NCBI GenBank assembly: GCA_025642075.2
Contig: JAODUO010000558.1
Span: 52,501-116,500 of the forward strand
DNA length: 64,000 nucleotides
From: Ridgeia piscesae
Lineage: Eukaryota > Annelida > Polychaeta > Sabellida > Siboglinidae
Direction: 5' to 3'
The position numbers and the translations under genes are program-made. Positions 1 through 10,700 of this stretch are shown here, piece by piece. Numbering within the stretch: the stretch's first letter is position 1; every line of letters starts with the position of its first letter. Below the pieces are notes generated by a model. That model saw only the letters and a list, made by a program, of their open reading frames with translations, did no database searches and was not told the origin of the DNA.

Positions 1-107
1 GTTGACAGACCCCCAACAGAGACTGGCCATGCTGCGCAGGTTGGAGCAGCCACAAGTGGTGCATCCACCCAACAGACGAGTCGCCCCCCGCATGGAGTAC
101 TTCAAAG
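1..107 (+). CDS. Unrecognised gene, coding exon (partial at window start)
   Basis: Frame opens at base 2 and reads LTDPQQRLAMLRRLEQPQVV and onward to MEYFK. The donor is AAAG/GTGACC and the exon ends in phase 1. Confidence 0.6.
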
Positions 108-3100
108 GTGACCTTTGATCTCTAGTGACGTTCTTTCACCTGGAACATGTTCACCCCGAAAATGTGCACAAGCCCCAGTGTGGTTTGAAGTGTCCAGTTT
201 TTTGGTACATTGATTGACATCGTGTCTCAACAAACAGTTTTTAATTTTGACTTTTTTACATAATTTTCACAGGGAGAATGTCTTACTCACAATGAGACCT
301 ACAGATTTAAAATCTTAGTGATTTAAAAATAGAATGTGACTTATTGATTTTAAGTTGGACAACCCGTCTATTTATTTTGACCTCTGACCTAAGTATCAGG
401 TGACATAGGCATGAAAGATGTTCTCTTAGTGCCGCTTAATTTCTTCAGAAAATTTTTACTTTGTTAACTGATTACCTATGTGTCCTAGGCCATGTCGTGT
501 GTGTCCTAGGCCATGTCGTGTGTGTCCTAGGCCATGTCGTGTGTGTCTTAGGCCATGTCGTGTGTGTCCTAGGCCATGTGTGTGTGTCTTAGGCCATGTC
601 GTGTGTGTCCTAGGCCATGTCGTGTGTGTCCTAGGCCATGTCGTGTGTGTCTTAGGCCATGTCGTGTGTGTCTTAGGCCATGTCGTGTGTGTCTTAGGCC
701 ATGTCGTGAGTGTCCTAGGCCATGTCGTGTGTGTCCTAGGCCATGTCGTGTGTGTCTTAGGCCATGTCGTGTGTGTCCTAGGCCATGTCGTGTGTGTCTT
801 AGGCCATGTCGTATGTGTCCGAGGCCATGTCGTGTGTGTCCTAGGCCATGTCGTGTGTGTCCTAGGCCGTGTCGTGTGTGTCCTAGGGCGTGTCGTGTGT
901 GTCCTAGGGCATGTTGTGTGTGTCCTAGGCCATGTCCTGTGTGTCCTAGGCCATGTCCTTGTAACTGTCGACCTGTTTGTTCGAGGCTGTGTCCTGTTAA
1001 CAGTTTACGTGTGTGTAGGTCGTGTGCTGGTGGAAGAGAAGAAAGCTAAGCACGAGTTTGTCGAGAAGCGAGAGAGGATGTTTGAATGGCTGCACACACA
1101 AGTTGGAAGCTTTGACATCACATCGTCCCGCATTAACAAGCAGTATGTGTCTCAAATCATTGTCAAGCTGCTTTGAATAACCTTGTTTTATAGTCTGAAA
1201 GATGTGTTGGCATAAATTTTACATGAATAGGTAACTTGGCGGGATAATCATTCTTTCAGTACCCAAGATGTCACAGTAATGGTATATCTAGTGCAAGTTC
1301 CAGTAAGATCTGAAAACTTATGCTAAGGGTGACTGTTTTGTGAGAACGACCAAATTTGTATAGTAACGACATGGCCCATTACAGTTGCCATTATTGATTG
1401 AATTGTCAGTGTTATTATACGTGCCACAAAATTGTTTATTTATATATTTGAGGTGCAGTGGAAGGGAAAAAGCCATGCGTTTATTATTTTCCATGGAGAT
1501 GTGGAAATGAGTCAAACTTGGTAAAATCAAACATGTTGAAATACTGATGGTAACGTCTCAAAATAGAAGAGAACAGAAGTGTAATTTCTGGTTATAAAAC
1601 AACGCCAACAGTGATTTATTTCTGTTTCAGTTTGAACTCTGGCGGCCGTGAGAGACCAGAGAGTGACCATAACCTTCCCCTGCTGGATCCGGGGGTGATT
1701 GCAGGGGGCAGGATACATCTCATGGTACCAGTGCACACTTACTTCATCAGTCCGCTGTGTATTTTATCGTTTTTTGTCTGTCTATGCATGCAAAAATTAT
1801 TTGGCATTGCCAGACAAATTAGGGAGCTGTAATTATTTCAGTTAGGATACTGACCTCACCTTGATTATTCATTGTCAGGTTTAACATAATGTCTATGGAT
1901 TGTTTTTGTAACATTAGAGAGGTTCTAAAATTAGCCAAGATACCACACGTATACCTCAAATTTTTTAGTTTCTCTAGTTTCTCTTGAATACCTTTCCATT
2001 ACTTAATGACAACAAAAGACAATTTTACCGTAATTTTTATAATTCACTCTTGGGCCCAGGTGTATGTGTAAATAATCCCAACCTATTGAAAGACCAGAAC
2101 AGATTCCTAAGTATGTTAGATTGTTTATTCAAAAATCCCTCCACAATTTAATTGGTGTACAATGAACCAGGTTTGTTGATGTTCATATGTCTCATGCGTG
2201 AACAGTTGATGTAATATGACCAATTATTCAGTTCATTAAAAATAGGTGCACACTTTTATTAAAATCATCAAACAAATTGATGTTTCTCGATCATTAGGTT
2301 GGATAGCTTGTAAATGTGAATACTGTTTTTAAGCCATTTTTTATTTTATGGATCTAGTTAAAATAACTATAATTTTTGTGACGATTTCAGAGAAAGTAAA
2401 AATCTAACTACACAAACAAGTTAGCCTGTTACAGGCCTTTATGTCAGACCACCAGTTAACAATATTTTTTAATATCATGCGTATTAAAAAAGGAAACCCT
2501 TTGCATGTTCCAGTTATAAATATATGGCATGTGTGTTAAAAACTGCAAATGCTGTTATTTTCAAAATCTGATAAATTTATTGCATACTTGATAAAATGTA
2601 TATATAGATTGACTAAAACCTGTCTGTGCATTGCAGGAAGTAGAAATATGTTCAACCTGTAGTGTGGTTTAGTATTTTCTAAACTGTAGATTTTAATTGA
2701 TTGAATCATTGCAGGGGAGTCCAACAAGTCTGGAGAATAAGTCAGTTTTTGAGGGGGCGACTGCGGAGACACCACAACCCCCCGCCCCTCAGCGACGTCT
2801 CTCCATGCAGGATGAGTACTCAAGTGAGCCACTCTTCTATTTGCATGGTTTCTAATGTTTAAACTTTTTATTGACATAATGATGTATAATTTCCTGAAAT
2901 TCTATACCTGTAAGGTGTAATTTTCAATGTCTGTAGAACAGCTCTGGGGAAATGTTACCTGTTTTTTGTGTGCAAATGATTTGTTGATCCATATAATACC
3001 TACCATATATACTATGACACTATAGTATTGCTTTCACACATAAATGTATATTGATGAAGTAAATCGTCAAAAATAAAATATTTACATTGAGTAGTTAGGA

Positions 3101-4031
3101 GCTAGTCAAATCAAATGCAGCTTGAACATAATATGCAGTGGTCAAAGATAGCCACGTTTGACCATTTATTAAAACTATACTATGGCTCCATTCTCATCAA
3201 ATTATGGCCACATTTCCTCTAACTGGCATGTTCTTATGATAGGGCAATGGTTGTTTTAACTGAGAGCGATTGACACATCGTGTGAGCCAGCAGTGGTGTC
3301 AAGTCACCCAGACTTGTGGTGTCAAGTCACCCAGACTTGTGGTGTCAAGTCACCCAGACTTGTGGTGTCAAGTCACCCAGACTTGTGGTGTCAAGTCACC
3401 CAGACTTGTGGTGTCAAGTCACCCAGACTTGTGGTGTCAAGTCACCCAGACTTGTTATACACAATAAAAAAGCAGTCCAAATCATGTCCTATTATTTTTT
3501 TTTTTTGCAGAAATGCATTCCTTCCTGTTTCTTCAATAAATAATCTAAAATTGTTTTTTTAAATGTGACATGCGTCTAGACACCCACAAATTAAAAACAA
3601 ATGTTGAGCCAAAAATATTTGTTTCTCAAAATGTTGCTTTTTGAAGTTTGCTTAAATTATAGAAATAAAAAACATCATAAAAACTACAAATAAACATAAA
3701 TAAAAACTGTGGATGATATTTCAACAAATGAGGAATCTTGAAAAATACAATCTGTGGAATAAAACATTTCAATCTGTGGAATTTCAAAACTCCATTTTAC
3801 AATTTTGCAACTTATGGCTTAAAACTCACTTGGCTGGAGCCGGGCCCACTGATTGACTGTGGCAGGAAGTGAACCGTGGAGACGTGTGTTGCAGGAGGTC
3901 GTCTGCCCGAGATCAAGACGACATCTGCCCCGGTGGTGCGAGTGAAGGAAAAGATGTCGTGGAGAAATAAACACAACGCGAGGACGAGTGGGGGGTGGGG
4001 CGGGGGTCGCAAGAGGAGCAAACCAGCCTGA
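1..4031 (+). CDS. Unrecognised gene, 3' part, five coding exons (5' end outside window)
   Basis: Five exons join without frame conflict: 1-107, 1019-1142, 1631-1724, 2715-2823 and 3895-4031 (TGA at 4029-4031). Donors are GTGACC, GTATGT, GTACCA and GTGAGC; acceptors are TGTGTAG, GTTTCAG, ATTGCAG and GTTGCAG. Junction phases are 1, 2, 0 and 1. The product is hydrophilic, with no membrane segment or signal peptide. It begins with a basic, Pro-containing stretch (motif PRMEYFKG), then a charged, probably helical segment (VEEKKAKHEFVEKRERMFEW), then a Pro/Ser-rich linker, and ends in a basic Gly/Arg/Lys tail (GGRKRSKPA). I do not recognise the family and give no function. If the donor at 1143 is skipped, the second exon reads on to a TGA at 1174-1176, giving a shorter tail. 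The exon model is fairly sure because every phase agrees; the identity is open. Confidence 0.65.
478..970 (+). repeat. 21-nt minisatellite (CCTAGGCCATGTCGTGTGTGT)n
   Basis: About 23 units, with C/T exchange in CCTAGG versus CTTAGG and a few shorter units. The 21-nt period is a multiple of three, so two frames stay open for more than 150 codons (repeats of CVLGHVV or CLRPCRV). These reading frames are by-products of the repeat. The array lies in the intron and ends about 50 nt before the acceptor at 1018. Confidence 0.95.
1019..1142 (+). CDS. Unrecognised gene, internal exon (charged helix)
   Basis: Acceptor TGTGTAG at 1012-1018. The exon continues the phase-1 codon of the previous exon as GRVLVEEKKAKHEF and runs to SSRINK. 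Donor CA/GTATGT ends it in phase 2. Reading past the donor gives a stop at 1176. Confidence 0.65.
1631..1724 (+). CDS. Unrecognised gene, internal exon
   Basis: Acceptor CTGTTTCAG. The frame completes the phase-2 codon and reads LNSGGRERPESDHNLP to GGRIHLM. Donor ATG/GTACCA, phase 0. Confidence 0.6.
2715..2823 (+). CDS. Unrecognised gene, internal exon (Pro-rich)
   Basis: Acceptor TCATTGCAG. Reads GSPTSLENKSVFEGATAE, then a PQPPAP stretch and RRLSMQDEYS. Donor A/GTGAGC, phase 1. Confidence 0.6.
3295..3456 (+). repeat. 23-nt minisatellite (GTGGTGTCAAGTCACCCAGACTT)n
   Basis: Seven nearly perfect units in the last intron of the first gene. The three overlapping short reading frames across it are repeat by-products. 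Confidence 0.95.
3895..4031 (+). CDS. Unrecognised gene, terminal coding exon
   Basis: Acceptor GTGTTGCAG at 3886-3894. Reads RGRLPEIKTTSAPVVRVKEK and ends GGRKRSKPA before TGA 4029-4031. The basic Gly-rich end has no hydrophobic character. Confidence 0.6.
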
Positions 4032-4066
4032 AGACACCTGGCTTCTGTCGACTCTCACAGGCTTAC

Positions 4067-4194
4067 GTTAACTCACACAGGCTTCAGTTGATTCTCGCAG
4101 GCTTGTGTTAATTCCAAAACGCCTGTGTCTCAACGTAGGCGTGTTGGAATTAACACAAGCCTGCGAGAATCAACTGAAGCCTGTGTGAGTTAAC
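4067..4194. repeat. Perfect 51-bp inverted repeat (hairpin), 26-nt spacer
   Basis: Bases 4067-4117 are the exact reverse complement of 4144-4194. Inside the spacer, ACGCCT (4119-4124) pairs with AGGCGT (4137-4142), so the stem continues after one mismatch and leaves a 12-nt loop. Each arm is built of about 20-nt subunits containing CAGGCTT. It starts 36 nt after the stop codon of the first gene, so it may lie in its 3' UTR. Confidence 0.95.
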
Positions 4195-4249
4195 TGTGGT
4201 GCGGTGGACCTGTACGGGACTAGGTAGACAAAAATTGGTGGCAGAAGTG

Positions 4250-4522
4250 AATGTTTCAAGTATATTTGGTATCAGAAGTGTACATATAGTGTCAGAGGTG
4301 TACATCTGGTGTCAAAGGTGTATATTTGATGTCAGAAGTGTACATCTGGTGTCAGAAGTGTATATTTTATGTCAGAAGTGTACATCTGGTGTCAGAAGTG
4401 TACATCTGGTGTCAGAAGTGTACATTTGATGTCAGAAGTGTACATCTGGTGTCAGAAGTGTACACCTGGTGTCAGAAGTGTACATTTGATGTCAGAAATG
4501 TACATATGGTTTCAGAAGTATA
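4250..4522 (+). repeat. 20-nt minisatellite (GTCAGAAGTGTACATCTGGT)n
   Basis: About 13 units with ATCTGGT / ATTTGAT variants. Short reading frames across it are repeat by-products. Confidence 0.95.
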
Positions 4523-4683
4523 GCTCTATCACACCAGAACCGCCATCTACTTTATAGTACACGGACAGTTGATTTCCTGCAGTCTTTGTGCCAAGACATT
4601 TTCAGTATTAACGTTGGCACTAGTGCATATAAAATGTATAGAAAGGAGAACCACCAACCACAATACATCTAATAACACACAAT

Positions 4684-5057
4684 GGCAAAGTTCTGAGTAA
4701 CACCACTAACATCAACATTTACTAGGTAAAGTTCTGAGTAACACCACTAACATCAACATTTACTAGATAAAGTTCTGAGTAATACCAATAACATCAATAT
4801 TTACTAGGTAAAGTTCTGAGTAACACCACTAACATCAACATTTACTAGATAAAGTTCTGAGTAAACCAATAACATCAACATTTTCTAGGTAAAGTTCTGA
4901 GTAACACCACTAACATCAACATTTACTAGACAAAGTTCTGAGTAACACCACTAACATCAACATTTACTAGATAAAGTTCCGAGTAACACCACTAACATAA
5001 ACATTTACTAGATATAGTTCTGAGTAACACCACTAACATCAACATGGACTAGGTAAA
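4684..5057 (+). repeat. About 41-nt minisatellite (AAAGTTCTGAGTAACACCAC...TTTACTAGAT)n
   Basis: About nine units with single-base and one- to two-base length differences. AACATCAACATTTACTAG recurs in nearly every unit. Confidence 0.93.
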
Positions 5058-5822
5058 TTGGTGACTGTTGTCCACAAGTATCAACCTTTACCAGTTCCTC
5101 GAGAGTTTGCTAATTCTCGGCCACTAACCGTCTTGAAATAGTACTTAAAAAGTTTGTGAAAGCGTAGGTTTATAATAATGTTACATTGTACGATTGTACG
5201 AATGTGGACATGTCAACCAACATCTGGAACGACCTCGAAATAACGTTTCTCTAATTAAGGAGGTAATCGCTTATGTTTTAATGTGAACTACACTGGTGTT
5301 TTTCCCTCTGTTCTGTCGGATTAGGAAATAATTTAGCCAAGCCACAGGTGTTTAAAAATTACGTATTGGCCTGTTATTGAATTTTTTATCTGAAAGACTA
5401 CAACACAACTGAAGTTGCAGTTTGATACTTCCAAAGCAACAAAAATGTGGGATAAATGTTTTAAGCTGTTTGAAACATTGCCGTCGGAGTTATGGCCAGG
5501 CCAAATTACGTGTGTATGTTAATATATAACTGCATATCGATTTGTATCATATTCGTGTCATTGTTGATTAATAATAATATTAAGAAGTGTGGGTGTGTTG
5601 GGTGTTTTCTACACCGTGGAACATGTCGGAAGTGTGTCAATGTTGCATTTTTATACAACTTATTAAAATGTTGCATATAAAGTTGTTGTTACGAGTTGTT
5701 TACACACATACATAAATACACATACATACATATTTTAAAAATGTTTTACTCTCAGTTTAATACTAACAAATGTTATCAAGTGTAAATGGGTATTACTGTA
5801 AGTGTGTATTCATGTGTGTTTA

Positions 5823-5865
<43 letters not shown>

Positions 5866-7626
5866 TGCTCAATCTTCGGTAACTATTGACCGGACGAGGT
5901 AAGATATAAAATTATATATATATATATAATTATATATATATATATATATAGCCTATATGTGAGAAAAACCTTTGGCGCAGAATTTATTAAATATATAAAT
6001 ATACACGACGGAATGGTCGAATGACCCACCTAGATAACGGGTCACGCGATGCGTACCAACAACATACAGCCACGAGCGACATTTATCAATGCATGCTCCC
6101 TAATGCTATGTTTCGTTGCTACGATGCCAGGTTCGTATTTTTATGCGCCCGGCCTGTCGTATCCCGCGGTTGATATGCAAATCAGGTGGACGTACAGGTG
6201 TGTGGGAATTCCTTGAATGACAGTCACTGTTGTATTTGAAAATAGCACTGGTTCATAAGTCGAGTGCAAGTTGTGTCTAATAAGTGTCCGTTGTTGTTTA
6301 TATGCTGACGAGAGCGTTCGTTTTAAGTATTGCAGGTGAGTAGTTTACCTGCCGCTGGCCCGAGCCGTGGTTCTGCATACTATCGGTGTACGCATCAAGA
6401 CAAATGATTGCGTACATTGTTATTGGTGGCACTCAAAGTAGGTGGCAATGGCCGTTTAAAGAAGATCGTTCGGCGTAGATTTTTCAAAACGTAACGTGGA
6501 TATTATGCTGGAAAGATTCTCCAAATGTTTACTAACTGTTGGTAACTGTATACACGGTTAGTGGATGACTTACATGATTAGTAGATACACATTGTTGTCC
6601 AAAAAAAGTTGTTTTTATTACATTATAAATGTAATATTTCATTTTAACGTAAACAGTATAGCATAGGTACCTATTTAAGATCCTTTCTTAATTGGCTTCG
6701 ATGTAAATATAGGCCTATATTTAATATTACTTTGATGTAAATATATAGAATTATAATTTAAGCTAATAGAATGTTATATCTTAACGTAGTTGTACCTGAA
6801 CGCACTGCTGTCAGGTCAAGCACTATCCCATGCACGACGTCGATGACATCAGCAACTGATAAATATATGCTATTGGCATAAGCCAATTAAAGGGCCGGTG
6901 TTTTAAAATAATCAAGTGAGAAATAAGTGTGCATAGCTGTCATAAAAAGAAAAAAATATTTTACTCATCATGACTCTTGTAGGCTATTTAAAACAAATTA
7001 AGATTGTATTATTGTTATTATCATATAATAAATTATATTTGAAAAAATTTGACATACTGAGCTGCCAGTTAGTTAGTGAATAGAATTGAAGGACTGAAAC
7101 TGAGCTCCTTCAGTCAAATAAAGAGACACGATTCCACAGAGAAGACTATAGAAGTGGGAAGGCAAGGTGGAGGGAAAGACAGTAAGGTGAAGACCAAGAA
7201 TAAGCCAGGGGTAGTAGCTACGCTACTAGCTATGCTACTAGCTCTGCTAATAGTTACGCTACTAGCTAAGCTACTACACTTGGGCAGTCACCTCCGTAAA
7301 GCTTGAGATTGAACTTTATGATTGTAGCAATTGACTTGACACCAGTTGCTACTGTGTCAGCCGTGAGAACACCACAAATACCCACCCCAATTTGAAGACA
7401 GACACACAACTGGTGGGAATCCTAATATTCACCCATGTCATAAACATTGAAAGTAGCACTCCTAAAATATTATATCATGTGACCGTAAGCAGATCATTTC
7501 CTCACGGGCAGTTTCACATTAAAAAGGGGCTTTTAAAACGGCTGTGCCAGGGGCGGAGAAGAGCTGACTGCAGTGACCCATGGCATGAGAGGAAACCCTG
7601 AACCATAATTTGTTTTGTTTTTCCAG
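5058..7626. other. Unassigned region upstream of tetraspanin A
   Basis: AT-rich, with (TA)n tracts at 5829-5868 and 5911-5950. No convincing coding exon. A G+C-richer part at about 6000-6340 ends in TGCAG/GTGAGT (6331-6341), which could be the donor of a non-coding first exon of tetraspanin A; this is only a suggestion. At 7206-7276 a short degenerate repeat (GCTACTAGCTA) makes a hydrophobic 76-codon frame that I do not accept as a gene. Confidence 0.4.
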
Positions 7627-7738
7627 ATAGCCTGAACCGAACGCGAGGACATTGAAGATGTCTAGACTGAAGCAGGAACCGGGCAGTTGTGTCCAGTGTG
7701 TTGAGTACATCATGTACTCCATCAATGTACTCTTCTTT
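7627..7738 (+). CDS. Tetraspanin A coding exon 1
   Basis: Acceptor TTTTCCAG precedes 31 nt of 5' UTR, then ATG at 7658. Reads MSRLKQEPGSCVQCVEYIMY and the start of TM1. Donor TTT/GTAAGT, phase 0. Confidence 0.9.
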
Positions 7739-10700
7739 GTAAGTACACCCACGTCTCAGTTGTCATTGTTTAATACTAATTAAGTAGCATCGGGTCGTCT
7801 CAAAACATTAGGTGACATTACATTCATCTGGCCTCTGTTCCATCCCTCTTAGTTAAAAGTTTGTAAATACTAATGTGATGATAAATACAGGTATATTAGA
7901 ATAGGTTTGGTGACTTTGGTCTGAAGTGTAAAAATTGATATGATGATAAATATATTAGAATAGTCAGAAATGTCCAGTATCAGTGTCCAGTGCCAGATAA
8001 AACTATCTCTGACTCACCAGGCTTTTATGGAGGATAACATGTTCACCTGTCCGTCCACACGTTATCTAGTAAATGTGTGTGTGTGTATGTGTGTAAGTGG
8101 ACTCACACACATAGAAGCCAGCCCAGACATAATAATACATGGTAATACACAACACACAATAATCCATATATATATAATACAGGTGTATATACAAATTTAT
8201 ATACAATTTTCAAAGCATGATTAACAACATATATATGTATATATAATATAGGTATATATATGTATATATAATATAGGTATATATATATTATATATATATA
8301 TATATTATATATATCAAATAAGCTTTTCACATTGTGGCTACTCATATTTTTTCTCAGGTCTTACCCATCCACTCCTCTAAACCCACCCACAATTATTCAG
8401 TCGCTGGGTAAACCTCTGCCTCTTACATCCCGTCTTCGAAGTGAAAGTAATTTAGTTTGAAATTGGACATTCTGAGATGGTCCCTTACCCCCCCCCCCAG
8501 AGCAACACATTGTTTCTTTCCTGACTCAGTATCCCGAAACATGGCAACTGCTTGTTGTAGGGTTTCTGTCATGGTAGACGTCTCCTTTCGCGTAAAATGT
8601 GTGATAAATTGTGCAGTGTGTTGAGTGCCTGTGGGTGACTGCACAAAGGAAGAGGTGTCAGGTCTTGTCAGAGGGTAATTGTCATTCTGTTGGTCCAGTA
8701 AAGTACATCTTAAATTACACTTACTATCAATGGTTTTATCGTAACACCTATTATACATACGAAGAACAACTAAGCTGATTTCTGGATTGAAAAATTTTAG
8801 TTATGAAAGATGCCGATTAGAATGTCGGTTAACAAGACTAGAGACTAGGGGACCAGAGGAGACCAAATAGAAGTTTGTAAAGATCTCAGATGATTATGAG
8901 GATATTGATAGAACTATTTGGTTCAAAGTGAAAGAAAGCAGTACAACCAGAGTGCACCATTAGTGAAGGAACAGTGTGGGTTGGATATGGGGAGTACTCT
9001 TTCTCTCAGAGCACAATAAATGACAGGAACAAATTATCTAATGATTGCGGTAATGATAGTACAATGTAGTGTGAATATGTTCATAATAATTGCCAGCTTT
9101 CTGGTTAGAAGGTGGTAAATAGTTGACTCTCTAGAAGCAATGACATCTTTGCCTCCGTGCTGTCTGGCGCTTATAGTTCTGAACAGTCTTGTTAAAACTT
9201 TATGCATTCATCAGTAATTAAGAAGATCCCACGTGTTCTTATACACCTCAACCTTCTAGTATGATCTACCTGGTAGCCTACCTGTGCAGGACTCGTTGCA
9301 AGCAGGTGTGGTTTCAGGTGATCGGAGGTGTGACAGTTGGGATCGGAGTGTGGATCATCTACGACAAGGATTACATGTCACCACTGTTTGGCACGGAGCT
9401 CATGACCGTGTCTGCATACCTGATAGTGGCAGGCGGCGTTAGTCTCGTCCTCTTCTCTTTCGTTGGCTGCATGGCGGCGTTCTACCAGAACAAATCGCTG
9501 CTGCTCATGGTAAGAACGACTTCTGCTATTTTCGTGCTGTTGTCACTGAGCAGATTGCAGTTTGCAGAGATGTTAGATATACAGTGTTGCATTTTTATTG
9601 CTTAACCAGCACTACATCGACTGAGACACTGTTTCTGGGTGTTTTACCGGCAACATTGAACATATCCAGGTTGTACGTAATCATCGATTTCATCCGCGTT
9701 TTAAATTTTGTCATCACAATTCAATAAAGATTATGCACACATGTGGAAGAAGGCGCCTTGGTGTGATTTTTTCTAGATCATGCTTGCTGTATTTAGATGA
9801 ATCTTATTATTGTGATAACAGTGATACGTCACAAAAGAAATTTAACTAAGGAAGCTTTATACATGATCTGAAATATTATACTTAATGAAAAGGATATATT
9901 TTGAGAAATGCTTAGCATGCAATCGGAGTCCAGATGCAGGGGTGTTTATTCTACAACCCATTGTACAAAACATGTCTTCGTGTTTCAGTACTTTGTCGTC
10001 ATGCTGCTCATGTTTTTGATCCTAGTGATTGGAGGAATCCTTGCCTCAATATTCCGCTCTCAGGTAAGCACCTATGGTCAGTATATAGATCATAGATACA
10101 GATGAAAGAGTACCTGTTGTCACAGGTGAGCGTCTACCTATGTCCACAGGTGGATGGATACCTGTGGACATGGATAGTTGGATACACCATGAAAACTTTG
10201 GATTGTAAAACGAGGCAACCATGGTGATGTGATGCAAAAATAATGTGAAATAGTCCAATTGATAAAGAAATCATTGAACATGAGTGAATGGTAAACACTA
10301 CGCTTAGAGAATCACAGCACAGTTTAGATGCGCCAAAGGAGAAACTACTAATGTGTGTTGTCAATATTGCCATTGTAGGTACGAGATGAAATCCGAGAAT
10401 ACATGAAGCGATCTTTAATAAATCACTATGACGTCGATCTCGACAAAAAGTACAATCGTCTCATTACAGATGCGTGGGACACTGCACAGAAAGAGGTATG
10501 GTCTTTCTCGTACTTATTGTTTTGGTTATCAACAAGTATAGTGTAAGTTTTTACCTTGAATTGTTTTAAATGTCAAGTATCATTGGTTATGTTAGTCACA
10601 GAGCCATCGACAGAAGCTCCGGAGGCCGTGTAGCTAAGTCTACTGTTGTAGCTCTACTGCCATGGTGACCAAGACATCAGTAGGAGTACTACAGCCATGG

